From Candidatus Moraniibacteriota bacterium (lineage in GTDB: Bacteria > Patescibacteria > Paceibacteria > Moranbacterales > UBA2206): a stretch of 64,000 nucleotides of DNA. The position numbers and the translations under genes were made by a program. Positions 8,369 through 17,039 of this stretch are shown piece after piece. The notes below the pieces were generated by a model, which saw only the letters and a list, made by a program, of their open reading frames with translations, searched no databases and had not been told where the DNA came from. Location: assembly GCA_030645735.1 (NCBI GenBank), contig JAUSNP010000004.1, positions 1 through 64,000 of the forward strand, written 5' to 3'. Every line of letters starts with the position of its first letter. Position 1 is the stretch's first letter.

Positions 8369-9634
8369 TTATGAACTTTTGACTCGTCTTATATCCGCTC
8401 CAATTTTCTGCAAGCGTTCTTCAATTTTTTCGTAACCGCGATCAACCTGATAGATATCCTGCATAGTTGTTTGTCCTTTAGCTATCAAGGCTGCAATAAT
8501 CAAAGATGCTCCTGCGCGCAAATCAAAACTTTTTATTTCACTACCTTTCAATTGCGTTGGACCAGTAATGATGGCTTGATGTGGATTGAGCAATTTCACT
8601 TGTGCTCGCATCTTTTCCAGTTCACTCAAATAATTGAATCGGCCTTCGAAAATCGTGTCGAAAATCAGTGTACTACCTTGCGCTTGCGTTGCCAAAACAC
8701 CAAAAGGTGCTTGCACATCTGACGGAACTCCCGGATAAGTGCGCATATCAATCTTAGCCAAGGCTTGCAATTTTTTAGCTGGCACGACTTCGATATAATC
8801 CTTGCCAATCTTGAAATCAGCGCCAAATTCGCGCAATTTTTCCAACACCAAATCTAAATGATCTTCAATAGCATTTTTCACGCGGATTGGACTGTTAGTT
8901 GCCACCCCCATAATCAAAAAAGTGGCCGCCTCATTCGCATCTGGGATGACAGTATGTTTTGCGCCATGCAAATTTGGCATACCAGTTATTTCCAAAGTGT
9001 GGGTGCCTAGGCCTTTAATCTTGGCTCCCAGCGAAATCAAAAACCTGCCCAGATCTTCCACATGCGGTTCAGTAGCGCAAATCTTGATCACGGTTTTTTC
9101 CGGCAACACTGAGGCCAACATCATTGCATTCTCCGTAGCCGTCACTGACATTTCTTGCAACACAACCTTGTTGGCTTTTCTTTTTTTGGCATTCACACTA
9201 TACACATGATCAGTTTGTGAAATTTCCACCCCCATCTTTTGCAATGCGTCAAAATGCGTGCCCACTGGCCGAGCGCCAATCACACAACCACCTGGGTGAT
9301 ATAATTTGAATTTATCAAAACGCGCGCTGAGCGATCCCAAAAGCAGAATTGACGAGCGCAATTGTTTCACTTTTTCCACATCAATTTTTTCCGGATCAAC
9401 ATTCTCCGCCTTCACGCTAATTTTTCGCTCACCAATCCGGCGCACCTCCACGCCCATACTTTGCAAAATTTCAATCATGCGAAATACATCCTCAATCAAA
9501 GGGATGTTGGACAATATGCATTCCTTCTTGGTCAGCAAAGTTGCCGCCAAAATAGGCGTGGTAGCATTTTTCGAGCCTCGCACATCTATCTCGCCTTTGA
9601 GTTTTTTGCCCCCTTGAATTTCAAAATATTCCAT
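8369..9634 (-). CDS. murA: UDP-N-acetylglucosamine 1-carboxyvinyltransferase MurA
   Basis: First committed step of peptidoglycan synthesis: transfer of enolpyruvate from PEP to UDP-GlcNAc in the cytoplasm. The 421-aa product has the N-terminal substrate-binding pair K22-N23 (GSKNATTP) and the catalytic loop HPGGCVIGARPVGTH with Cys117, the residue blocked by fosfomycin in most bacteria. A conserved DLRAGASLIIAAL motif lies near the end. Length matches the family (about 420). It is first in a run with the MazG-like, HD and mreB genes. Confidence 0.95.
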   Translation of the reverse strand: MEYFEIQGGKKLKGEIDVRGSKNATTPILAATLLTKKECILSNIPLIEDVFRMIEILQSMGVEVRRIGERKISVKAENVDPEKIDVEKVKQLRSSILLLGSLSARFDKFKLYHPGGCVIGARPVGTHFDALQKMGVEISQTDHVYSVNAKKRKANKVVLQEMSVTATENAMMLASVLPEKTVIKICATEPHVEDLGRFLISLGAKIKGLGTHTLEITGMPNLHGAKHTVIPDANEAATFLIMGVATNSPIRVKNAIEDHLDLVLEKLREFGADFKIGKDYIEVVPAKKLQALAKIDMRTYPGVPSDVQAPFGVLATQAQGSTLIFDTIFEGRFNYLSELEKMRAQVKLLNPHQAIITGPTQLKGSEIKSFDLRAGASLIIAALIAKGQTTMQDIYQVDRGYEKIEERLQKIGADIRRVKSS

Positions 9635-9757
9635 TTTTATTGCGACTTATTTGGTTATAAATTGCATTTTACTGCTTGATTTTTATTTGACTGTTATCCT
9701 CATCATACCTGATTTAAACTTTTTTTTCAAGGCACCCGACTATTAGCTGGAATAAAC

Positions 9758-9783
9758 AAAAATCCCTCAAAAGAGGGATTTTT
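9758..9783 (-). terminator. Bidirectional intrinsic terminator
   Basis: Perfect hairpin AAAAATCCCTC (9758-9768), loop AAAA, GAGGGATTTTT (9773-9783). It lies downstream of the minus-strand lytic transglycosylase, where the 5-T tail follows the stem. Confidence 0.8.
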
Positions 9784-9844
9784 GAACACAGGAATAATTT
9801 CAACTTACCCCTTGAGCATAGCACATTTTTATTGTTTTGTCAAA

Positions 9845-10762
9845 CTAGCTCAACAGCTTGGCATAATTTTTCGACCAATAGAACGCCTGATTAGCATACC
9901 AGTCATAGGCGCTGCTGATTGTCCCAGAAAGATACATCTTGGCTGAATTTCGTTCAGCATAATAGTTATGCGCGGTCACTCCAGGCGTATCTGCCAACAG
10001 CAGTGCCATCGCTACTACTCCATCTTTGGCATTCCACGGGTCAGGATTTTCTTTGCCCACAATAGCACCTACTTCATCTTTGTAGGCCATCCAGATGTCC
10101 GGCATAAATTGTGACACACCCAACGCTCCGCCAGTTCCTGCATAATTGCCAGGATTACATGATACCTTGAGTTGTTCTGAATCGTATCCTAAGTTAGTTG
10201 CTAACTTTTCAATGGTTTGCTGTCGTTTCTGAAATGTCTTCCACGCAGTTGCCCCGAGTCGGCCATTCGCATGCGCTTCTTGTGCGCCCCTTGTCACATC
10301 TCCATATGTACATTTGCCCGTATTTCTGCCCAAATCAGATTCAACTGTTAACATGCCCATCAAAAAATCTTTGCGGACACCTGTTTTCTCACTGGCAAAC
10401 TTAGCTGCCTCATCAATCTCTTTTGGATTGGTTATTGCTTTTGGAACTCTTTTTTTCTCTTCTTTTTTCTTGCCCAATTGCGCATTCTCCTCTTGTTTTT
10501 TATTGTTTGAGAGAACTGCTTCGGCGCTCGCTTGATCGTTGTAGATTATGGCTTTTTTTGTGCCAATAAAATCACGCAGACTTTGCAGTGGAGATTCCGC
10601 TGCTTCAGCTTTTGGCGAGCCTATTGCTATTAGACTCATCGCTATGGGAATGATTGCAACCATTTTCAATTGCAATGAAGTTATTTTCTTTTGTCTACTA
10701 ATATGTTTTTTGTTACTTATTATTTTTGTCCCACACGCCTTGTTTCGATCTGATCGAACCAA
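9845..10762 (-). CDS. Lytic transglycosylase (MltB/SLT_2-like)
   Basis: 305 aa. It begins with a basic n-region, a hydrophobic stretch (MVAIIPIAMSLIAIG) and a signal-peptidase-like AEAAE site, so it is predicted to be exported. The catalytic domain (about 115-300) has the putative acid Glu in GMLTVESDLGR and the conserved GGALGVSQFMPDIW and DPWNAKDGVVAMALLLAD motifs typical of MltB-like enzymes. These cleave peptidoglycan with 1,6-anhydro product formation. The start is a TTG at 10762; an in-frame TAA just upstream rules out a longer product, but a shorter start at the ATG near 10663 cannot be excluded. Confidence 0.75.
   Translation of the reverse strand: MVRSDRNKACGTKIISNKKHISRQKKITSLQLKMVAIIPIAMSLIAIGSPKAEAAESPLQSLRDFIGTKKAIIYNDQASAEAVLSNNKKQEENAQLGKKKEEKKRVPKAITNPKEIDEAAKFASEKTGVRKDFLMGMLTVESDLGRNTGKCTYGDVTRGAQEAHANGRLGATAWKTFQKRQQTIEKLATNLGYDSEQLKVSCNPGNYAGTGGALGVSQFMPDIWMAYKDEVGAIVGKENPDPWNAKDGVVAMALLLADTPGVTAHNYYAERNSAKMYLSGTISSAYDWYANQAFYWSKNYAKLLS
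10744..10758. promoter_or_regulatory. Perfect operator-like palindrome at the start codon
   Basis: TTCGATC (10744-10750), one central base, GATCGAA (10752-10758). The palindrome covers the first codons of the lytic transglycosylase. It has the form of a dimeric repressor site, but it could also be coincidental coding sequence. Confidence 0.35.
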
Positions 10763-10799
10763 TCTAGGACTATTATTTTGTTATCTTGATAAATAAAAA

Positions 10800-10868
10800 A
10801 ACTCTCATGGAGTTGCACTTTTTACTTACCCGAGCCAATATTATACAGGATTGCCAAAAGGCTGTCAA
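10800..10868 (-). promoter_or_regulatory. Full-consensus promoter followed by a short leader terminator
   Basis: The -35 TTGACA (10863-10868) and -10 TATAAT (10840-10845) are both perfect, with a 17-nt spacer and a TG extension. About 20 nt after the expected start, the hairpin AACTC-TCATG-GAGTT (10800-10814) is followed by a T-rich run on the minus strand. This arrangement would give a leader of about 40 nt, or an attenuated transcript, ahead of the lytic transglycosylase. Confidence 0.65.
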
Positions 10869-11035
10869 TGACATTTTAGTCCGCCTTTCTATCGATTCGC
10901 TCAAATCAAAAAACAGGCTTATTCGCCCGCTTTTTTCACATATCTATTCAGTCTGGTGCTTCTATCTGTGCATCGTGTATTTTGTATGAAATTGTGAAAT
11001 ACGCATATTACACAATAGCCTTTCGCCAATTAAAA
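10869..11035. other. Non-coding spacer
   Basis: Part of the roughly 330-nt gap upstream of the lytic transglycosylase. Apart from the promoter and leader described separately, I see no gene or strong RNA fold here. Confidence 0.4.
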
Positions 11036-11065
11036 AACAGGATGCTAAGACGCTAACATCCTGTT
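11036..11065 (-). terminator. Intrinsic terminator of the orphan 194-aa gene
   Basis: Stem AACAGGATG (11036-11044) and CATCCTGTT (11057-11065). On the minus strand the stem is followed by a short T-run, 28 nt past the stop of the 194-aa gene. Confidence 0.75.
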
Positions 11066-11092
11066 CTATTCTAGTAAAGCATTCGGCATTGT

Positions 11093-11677
11093 TCACGCCG
11101 GGCTAGTGACTGCCAGCATGCATGTTCCAGCTGACCAGACGCCATGAAAAAATCCGAGATCAAGTACTGCGCCCGCTTTGGTTCGACAATACTGCGGAAC
11201 CCTGACGCTTCGAATTCCCTCAGAATGTAATGATTTTGGCTGATCGAGGGCTACAATCAAGGTATTTCTTGGAATATCCAAATTGTCAATTGCGAACGCA
11301 AGGCCTTGAGCACCCACGAAGAGCGATCTGATTCTTTCAAGCTCTTTAAGGCAGTCTTCGGAACATAGCGTTTTCTTAAGTTGTAATAACTCGAAAACAT
11401 AGTGTCCATGAGGGACTAAAGTATGCGTAACTCTGCCGAAATTCACATCATTAACACGATTGTTAAACAGTGTATCCCTGCACTGTCTGACCTTTGAGGC
11501 TTTGAGTCCAAGCCTGTGATCATAGCTGGGCGGTATTTTGACAGACGCCGTGAGCACGCTTTTCATAGTTCCGCCTGATGATAGAAGAACCCCAGGAAGC
11601 CTGCTTCCTTGCTCAACGGCTGTTCCAGCGAGTTTAGTTAAGTCAGGAAATCGACGTGCACAACATTTCGCTCCCAT
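11093..11677 (-). CDS. Orphan hypothetical protein, 194 aa
   Basis: I do not recognise this protein. It has no membrane helix or signal peptide, is rich in Cys, Arg and Leu, and its DNA is clearly more GC-rich than its neighbours. Unlike most genes here it is preceded by a strong Shine-Dalgarno (AAGGAGGAG, a few nt before the ATG at 11677), and it has its own terminator. Upstream, between it and the neighbouring transglycosylase, lie two hairpins (11727-11743 and 11706-11721). Strong ribosome site, private terminator and odd composition suggest a recently acquired cassette. That the frame is real rests on these signals, not on homology. Confidence 0.6.
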   Translation of the reverse strand: MGAKCCARRFPDLTKLAGTAVEQGSRLPGVLLSSGGTMKSVLTASVKIPPSYDHRLGLKASKVRQCRDTLFNNRVNDVNFGRVTHTLVPHGHYVFELLQLKKTLCSEDCLKELERIRSLFVGAQGLAFAIDNLDIPRNTLIVALDQPKSLHSEGIRSVRVPQYCRTKAGAVLDLGFFHGVWSAGTCMLAVTSPA

Positions 11678-11705
11678 AAAAACTCCTCCTTATAAAAAGA
11701 ACTTC

Positions 11706-11743
11706 CTTGGAAACCGCCAAGTCGGCTGTGGAATTTTTCCACA
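11706..11743 (-). other. Two hairpins in the leader of the orphan gene
   Basis: TGTGGAA-TTT-TTCCACA (11727-11743) and CTTGG-AAACCG-CCAAG (11706-11721). The second is followed on the minus strand by a T-rich tract and then the AAGGAGGAG ribosome site. They could end the upstream transcript or gate translation of the orphan gene. Confidence 0.4.
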
Positions 11744-11773
11744 AATTAAGTCTAAAAAATCAAACTTTCATTG

Positions 11774-12970
11774 TTAAATATGGCTTTCTGGGTCTTTCGA
11801 GAAATATTGTACTTTTTTAGCATAGTCATTGCATTTATTGTTCCAGAAAGATGAGCCTGGACCTCCGCAATAATATCGTTTTGAAGCTAGAAATTCACCA
11901 CTCTTGCTAGTTGCGCCACCAGCTGCCAACTTGATAGCCATGCCCGTGATTCCATCGGCCAAATCCCATGGATCAGCTGGACTACTACCTGTCTTGGCGG
12001 AAATCTTAGCTTTGTAGCCAATCCAAGTGGTTGGCATAAATTGGGCCACGCCCATCGCGCCACCATAACCGCCCCATTTCGGTGAACAAGATAATTTCTT
12101 ACCTTTATAATCTCCCCCGTAGGCCTTGGTGAGTTCAGCGGCAATTTTCAAAAATTCATTCACATCGGCCGCTTTCATACGAATGTTTTTGTAGGTGCAA
12201 CCACCTGTGAAAGTTCCGTATCCAGTTTCCACAATCAGCTCGGCTTGCAAAAATTCTTTGCGCAAACCTGTGGCCTTACTGGCATAGGCCACGGCGTCAT
12301 CAATATCCTTGGTACTGTATGACTTGCCTAAAAAAGATGACAAGGTACTGCGTAGTTCAGCTATTTTTTGTTGAATTTCAGCCAAGGTTGCCTGAGCCTC
12401 TTTGATATCTCCGACAATCTCGCCTTGCTCCGCTTTTTGTTGTTGCAAAAGTTTTTCATGTTCAGCTTTTTTATCTGCTAGTTCCTCTTTGGTTTGCGCA
12501 ATCACTTGTTGCGATGCGTCAATATTATCCAAAAGTCCCAGAATTTTTTCCTTTACATTCAGCATCTGATCGTCATTGCCAAAAATATTATTCAAATTTT
12601 CATTCGCCATCGCCAACTGCATAACTGGATCTTGGTTGTTGAAATATAACTCCTGCAAATAGGCCGTCATAATTTTTTTATACAACGCCACCTGGTCAGC
12701 TAAGTTTTTCAGCTCCGTTTCTTTGCGCGCTATTTCAGTTACCGTTTCAACAATCTTGCTTTTGGTGGTCCCGACCTGAACTTGATTTTTCTGTAACAAA
12801 ACTTTCGAAGCATTCAGGTCTTTTGTGACTTGTTCTTGCTTAGCGGTCAGCTTGTTTATGGCGCTCAAAATGCTACTTTCATCTTGCGCCCAAGCAAAAT
12901 TGAAAACATCAAAAAGCATAACCGCGATTATGCCCACTGCCAAAAAATGTTTTCGTCCTAGTTTGTTCAT
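11774..12970 (-). CDS. Exported coiled-coil lytic transglycosylase
   Basis: About 398 aa from the ATG at 12970. That start is preferred because MNKLGRKHFLAVGIIAVMLF forms a signal peptide ending FAWA, and because the -10 box lies only 7 nt upstream; 13 more in-frame codons exist upstream. The mature N-half (about 20-240) is a long coiled coil (AINKLTAKQEQVTKDLNASK and following), like EnvC/PcsB-type hydrolase regulators. The C-half has an MltB-like domain: AELIVETGYG (putative catalytic Glu), GGAMGVAQFMPTTWIGYK and DPWDLADGITGMA. It is a paralogue of the enzyme at 9845-10762. It probably acts on peptidoglycan at the cell surface. Confidence 0.75.
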   Translation of the reverse strand: MNKLGRKHFLAVGIIAVMLFDVFNFAWAQDESSILSAINKLTAKQEQVTKDLNASKVLLQKNQVQVGTTKSKIVETVTEIARKETELKNLADQVALYKKIMTAYLQELYFNNQDPVMQLAMANENLNNIFGNDDQMLNVKEKILGLLDNIDASQQVIAQTKEELADKKAEHEKLLQQQKAEQGEIVGDIKEAQATLAEIQQKIAELRSTLSSFLGKSYSTKDIDDAVAYASKATGLRKEFLQAELIVETGYGTFTGGCTYKNIRMKAADVNEFLKIAAELTKAYGGDYKGKKLSCSPKWGGYGGAMGVAQFMPTTWIGYKAKISAKTGSSPADPWDLADGITGMAIKLAAGGATSKSGEFLASKRYYCGGPGSSFWNNKCNDYAKKVQYFSKDPESHI

Positions 12971-12977
12971 ATTGTAT

Positions 12978-12986
12978 ATTATAGCA
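12978..12986 (-). promoter_or_regulatory. Extended -10 promoter, near-leaderless
   Basis: TGC followed by TATAAT (-10 at 12978-12983) lies 7 nt before the ATG at 12970. Transcription would start at or beside the start codon. No Shine-Dalgarno is present. Confidence 0.6.
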
Positions 12987-13005
12987 CTTTTTAGACAATA
13001 AAAAA

Positions 13006-13025
13006 CCATCCGCTACAGCGGATGG
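13006..13025 (-). terminator. Intrinsic terminator of the channel-like gene
   Basis: CCATCCGC (13006-13013), loop TACA, GCGGATGG (13018-13025), followed on the minus strand by T6. It ends the 14337-13046 transcript, 20 nt past the stop. Confidence 0.85.
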
Positions 13026-13045
13026 CCTTTCTTTTGTTTGCTCTG

Positions 13046-13738
13046 TTATTTTGTCATTCCTTCTCGCAATTTACGCAAAATCAAAGCGGCTTCCTCTCGT
13101 CCACCTAGACCAAAGGCCAAGCCTCCAGCTAGTGAGAACATCGCTACGATGCCAATGAAAATTGTGCTCACCAAAGATGAGGCAATTCCAAGTTGCAAAA
13201 GAGATGCTAGGATACCAAAGATTATGATTGCCCATTTGGCAATTCCAGCCAGCATCGTGGCGGACATCACACCCGCAGCGCGCGTACTGCCTTTCACCAC
13301 GCTGTACACGAAATTTCCAACAATCACCACCACGGTCATAATAATCACTGACACTACCACATTCGGCAGATATAGCAATATGCTATTAATAAAAGCAGTG
13401 ACTTGCTTCAATTGCAAAACATCTGTCGCGGCCATCAAGAAAACTAAAATCAAAAACCACTTGACCAAGCCGCCAAAAAATTCGGCAATGCTTGCGCTGA
13501 TTCCCATTTCAGAAAGTCTTTGTCCCCAACCAATCTTTTGCAAGGCGTGATCAACTTTCATAGTTTTCACAATTTTCTCCACAACCTTGCCCAGCGCCAC
13601 AGCCACAATCCAACCAGCTACGAAGATTACCAACGCGCCAATGATTGCCGGCAAGAAAAATATAAAAGATTCCCACACGCCCAAAAGCGACAATGTTATC
13701 GCCTCTCCCCAAGTTTGAATTCCATTCATAATTATCAC
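13046..13738 (-). CDS. Small-conductance channel-like membrane protein (conserved TM_helix repeats)
   Basis: 230 aa with about five membrane helices. It shows the repeated conserved helix of MscS-related proteins (IFFLPAIIGALVIFVAGWIV followed by a basic loop, and a second copy around LYLPNVVVSVIIMTVVVIVG). The glycine-rich closing helix AGGLAFGLGGREEA is also typical. The MscS cytoplasmic beta domain is absent, so it is a short TM_helix-type protein whose gating is untested. It is translated 8 nt after the 196-aa gene and closed by an intrinsic terminator. Confidence 0.7.
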   Translation of the reverse strand: MIIMNGIQTWGEAITLSLLGVWESFIFFLPAIIGALVIFVAGWIVAVALGKVVEKIVKTMKVDHALQKIGWGQRLSEMGISASIAEFFGGLVKWFLILVFLMAATDVLQLKQVTAFINSILLYLPNVVVSVIIMTVVVIVGNFVYSVVKGSTRAAGVMSATMLAGIAKWAIIIFGILASLLQLGIASSLVSTIFIGIVAMFSLAGGLAFGLGGREEAALILRKLREGMTK

Positions 13739-13746
13739 CTGCCTTT

Positions 13747-14337
13747 CTAATTATTGTTTAATAACTCTCTAAATTCAGAATATATTTTTTCCAAGCTCAA
13801 CAAATCCGGATTGCCATCACTTGCCAAAACCTTCATACGAGCTTCAATCAATCTATTTTTCAATTCATCAACTCCGATATTTTCTTTTTCTGCGTTCAAA
13901 AAATTCACAAAAATATCCCGCACATACAGAATGAAGTCTTGACGATCTGGGTTGCCAGCATTTTTTCCCAACAATTCTTCCGTCACTGCATAAATGCGAT
14001 CTACACTTTGGCCAGCCTTTTTGAAATAATCATACATCAGATTCAAAGCATCTTCACTCATCGAACTATTTTTGGCTAGCAGTTTTATTTTTATCTCAAT
14101 CAATTCATGTTTGCTTTGATCCAAGCTGTGTTTTCTGAAACCATCTTCAATAAATAGCTTTTCTACTGTTCGCACATACTCCATAAAAGATCGCAAATCG
14201 GAATATTCGCCATATTTCTCCACGGTTTTCACATATGCCACTTCAACTTTTTCTAGTTTGCTTTGCAATTCTCGTTCGTGCATATATATAGTGTCAAAAT
14301 TTTCAAACTGACTTGCCTCATTTCTTTCATCATACAT
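13747..14337 (-). CDS. Hypothetical helical protein, 196 aa
   Basis: I do not recognise a family. The protein is acidic, rich in Glu, Leu and Lys and predicted to be mostly helical, without signal peptide or membrane span. Two halves look related: FMEYVRTVEKLFIEDGFRKH and ILYVRDIFVNFLNAEKENIG occur in similar settings, each followed by an E-I-K-I/E-A-R-M-K-V-L-A segment, which suggests an internal duplication. It is first in a two-gene transcript with the channel-like protein 8 nt downstream, so a regulatory or partner role is possible. Confidence 0.6.
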   Translation of the reverse strand: MYDERNEASQFENFDTIYMHERELQSKLEKVEVAYVKTVEKYGEYSDLRSFMEYVRTVEKLFIEDGFRKHSLDQSKHELIEIKIKLLAKNSSMSEDALNLMYDYFKKAGQSVDRIYAVTEELLGKNAGNPDRQDFILYVRDIFVNFLNAEKENIGVDELKNRLIEARMKVLASDGNPDLLSLEKIYSEFRELLNNN

Positions 14338-14405
14338 AATAAAGTTTTTATAATCCTATTAGTACCCCCATAATAGCATTTTTTTGTCTATCCTACAACC
14401 AAAAA

Positions 14406-14429
14406 CACCCTGCCCAAAAAGGCAAAGTG
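14406..14429 (-). terminator. Intrinsic terminator
   Basis: On the minus strand CACTTTGCC, a T-rich loop and GGCAGGGTG pair with G-U allowances and are followed by T5. It sits 38 nt past the stop of the O-antigen-ligase/TPR gene. Confidence 0.7.
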
Positions 14430-14466
14430 TTTTTTATTGCAAAGACAGCTTTCACTGAAATAATGT

Positions 14467-16971
14467 CTATTCAGTAACTGGCGCCACCGCTGAATCTGTA
14501 GCTGGTTCAGCAACTGGAGCCGTGTCAGGCTCAGCACTCAAGCTTTCTGGCGTATTTTCAATGCCAGCTTGAATATTGCTAATCATTTTTTGAACTTGTT
14601 TTATCGCCTGCTCAGACTCATTTGGCCCGCCTTGCATCGACGAAGCGTCTCTGCTAGTCGAGGCAGGCAACAACTCAATAACTCTCCTATATTCCTTAAC
14701 TGCTTCATCCCTCCTGTTGGTTTTTTCATACAGCATGCCCAAGCTGAAATGTGTGTTAACATCTTTGTCATTGCCACTCAAGATATATGCATATAGAGAC
14801 TCAGCTGTTTTACTGTCATCGCCTTTGCCTCTTTCTTGATATAATCTGGCCAAATTGAAAATGAAGCTTGCGTTGTCTCTTTCTATTGTTAGCGCGTTGG
14901 TCATACTCTCGATGGCGCCATCCACTTCCCCCAAGGCATCTTTTGCCAAAGCCAATTGATAATAGGCTTGCGCAAAATTGACCTTTTCATCCACCGCTTT
15001 TTGGAACAAATCGCGAGCTTCAGAAACCAATTTCTTCTTAGCCTCAACATCTTTTTCACCCGCCACTTGATTCAATTTTATCTGTCCCATCTTTACCAGC
15101 AAACTTGGATTGTGCGGTTCCAAATCGAGCGCCTTTTGATAACTTTCCAAAGCCAATTGGAATGAATTGGCTACATAGTATCCGGAATTATCATAAATTT
15201 GCGCCAACGCTTCAGAAGTGCTGACATCTTGCGCTGATTTTTCTTTGGCTTTTGTAGCTGCCAAGATTGAATTGTTCAGATAGTTTTGAATCTTATTGAC
15301 ATCTTTGTTTTCTGCGCCATTCAATGCCTCGTCATTAGCCAAAACCATATTGATTTGCGACAAAGCTGTGTAATAACGGCTTTCAAAACTGTATAAATTT
15401 ATTGCTTGCACCATTTTGTTCATCGAGCCATCATCAACTTTGTTCTTTCCTGCCATGCCAGCATAAATGTCAGCAGTGATAACTTTTCCAACAAACACGA
15501 ACAAGAAAATCACGCTCGCGCTCACCACCATGAAAATCAAAGCGAGTGTCAGCGCAAATTTTGGCGAAGCTTTCAAAGAAAAATTAATGAAATTTTCTTT
15601 GATTGGCCCTTCCTTCATCAGGATTGCCAAAGACAGCGCGCAAATCAAAGCGCCGATGAGAAAGACTGAGCCTTCCATCCTTGAGGAAAACAAATTGATC
15701 AAAAACACCATTGCCGCTGACAAAAAAGTCAGGGAATAAATCTTGTCCCGCTCCTTTTCCAGAGAAATGAAATAGATGCTAGCGCCGATAAATGACAGGA
15801 TCAAAACCAACATAAAGAATGTTCCCACCGCGCCAACGGTTGCCAATGATTCAAAAAGAATGCCTGTGCCTTGATAGAAGCGCAAATTGAACAATGAGTT
15901 CAGGTTGAATTCTTGCGGTTTGTGGGCAGAAAAATCATAGCCATAAGTTGCCTGACCAGAACCGAAGAAAAAATTATCTTTGATTGATTCTTTGGCAATC
16001 TGCCAAGAAATTTTGTAATCCAAACTCACCTCGGCTGGCAATTGAATTTTGGAAATGTTCATTGACTTGCCACCCATAAACAGTACCATCAAAACCACAA
16101 ACACCGCCATCAAAAACCACGAGTTGGAATATTTTTTCACTTTCACAACATTAGCCAAGATGTAGATCAAGAAAAAGGCCACGCCAGCCAGCAAAGCAAT
16201 CCAAATGGACAACGAAATAAACGAATAGAAAGTCAACAACAAAAATAGATTTAATATCGTGCTTATCGCTACAAATGCTTGCCCAGCTGTTCTGGCAATT
16301 TTGTTTTCCACGCTCTCGCCAATTTTCAAGAACAATCCCATCAAAACTGGAATCATGATTGAAATAAAAATGACCATACCCGTGAAAGACCCGATCAAAT
16401 TGACGGGGATATTTTTAGCTAAAATTTGTGGCACAAAACCCAAATTCAAAACACTGACCAACGCCCAAACTGCTACCAAAAAATTAGCGCCCAGCAAAGC
16501 GCCAGCGAATAATTTGATCTTGTTTGTCTGCACTCTCTCCAAGATCAAATAGAAAACCACCACTAGCGCCAAAAGACCGATGAAGCCACGAGAAGGGTCA
16601 CCAAAAGATCCCCAAAAGCTGTGCCATTTGTCCACCGAAAGAATTGCCGTCAGAAACGCAATCACAATCGTGGCAACAATCGGCAAGTCGAGCGGGTTTC
16701 GCTTGATGCGCATCTCTCCAGCTACCACTCCGCGCAAAGCCCAGAAAACCAATGCCACCAATACCAAAACATAGAAGTACATCTGCTTTTCAAAAATTAT
16801 ACCTTGAAAAGTTTTATTGAGAAAAAATAGTGGCACCCCGAAAACCATCAACACCAAGCTGGCGTCAATCACCCAGTTGCAAATCCGCATCAACCAATTA
16901 TTTTTCACTCCGACCTCATTGTCCGCCCCAACTTCCTCGGTGCGAATTCTTTTGTTCACTACTTTTTCCAT
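14467..16971 (-). CDS. O-antigen ligase/polymerase-like membrane protein with TPR domain
   Basis: 834 aa. The first half has about 12 membrane helices, and a periplasmic-type loop near 330-365 (GSGQATYGYDFSAHKPQEFN) matches the Wzy_C/O-antigen ligase layout. The second half (about 520-790) is tetratricopeptide repeats, for example SYQKALDLEPHNPSLLVKMG, FQKAVDEKVNFAQAYYQLAL and EAVKEYRRVIELLP. Such proteins polymerise or attach surface glycans, or glycosylate proteins. A stretch near 780 (LPASTSRDASSMQGGPNES) looks like an in-frame repeat insertion. The C-terminus is Pro/Ala/Glu-rich. Confidence 0.75.
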   Translation of the reverse strand: MEKVVNKRIRTEEVGADNEVGVKNNWLMRICNWVIDASLVLMVFGVPLFFLNKTFQGIIFEKQMYFYVLVLVALVFWALRGVVAGEMRIKRNPLDLPIVATIVIAFLTAILSVDKWHSFWGSFGDPSRGFIGLLALVVVFYLILERVQTNKIKLFAGALLGANFLVAVWALVSVLNLGFVPQILAKNIPVNLIGSFTGMVIFISIMIPVLMGLFLKIGESVENKIARTAGQAFVAISTILNLFLLLTFYSFISLSIWIALLAGVAFFLIYILANVVKVKKYSNSWFLMAVFVVLMVLFMGGKSMNISKIQLPAEVSLDYKISWQIAKESIKDNFFFGSGQATYGYDFSAHKPQEFNLNSLFNLRFYQGTGILFESLATVGAVGTFFMLVLILSFIGASIYFISLEKERDKIYSLTFLSAAMVFLINLFSSRMEGSVFLIGALICALSLAILMKEGPIKENFINFSLKASPKFALTLALIFMVVSASVIFLFVFVGKVITADIYAGMAGKNKVDDGSMNKMVQAINLYSFESRYYTALSQINMVLANDEALNGAENKDVNKIQNYLNNSILAATKAKEKSAQDVSTSEALAQIYDNSGYYVANSFQLALESYQKALDLEPHNPSLLVKMGQIKLNQVAGEKDVEAKKKLVSEARDLFQKAVDEKVNFAQAYYQLALAKDALGEVDGAIESMTNALTIERDNASFIFNLARLYQERGKGDDSKTAESLYAYILSGNDKDVNTHFSLGMLYEKTNRRDEAVKEYRRVIELLPASTSRDASSMQGGPNESEQAIKQVQKMISNIQAGIENTPESLSAEPDTAPVAEPATDSAVAPVTE

Positions 16972-17010
16972 ATTTTTTAATTATTTTAGACTAATTTATT
17001 TACTTCTTTT

Positions 17011-17039
17011 ATTATACTACATTTATTTTTCTGCCACAA
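17011..17039 (-). promoter_or_regulatory. Promoter of the O-antigen-ligase/TPR gene
   Basis: The -35 TTGTGG (17034-17039) and -10 TATAAT (17011-17016) have a 17-nt spacer. The promoter overlaps the 3' end of the upstream 1499-aa gene. The expected leader is about 35 nt of AT-rich sequence. Confidence 0.55.

Noticed and set aside
11093..11677. The 194-aa frame as an antisense shadow
   Set aside because: No competing long frame covers it, and the Shine-Dalgarno plus terminator support it, so I kept it as a gene of modest confidence.
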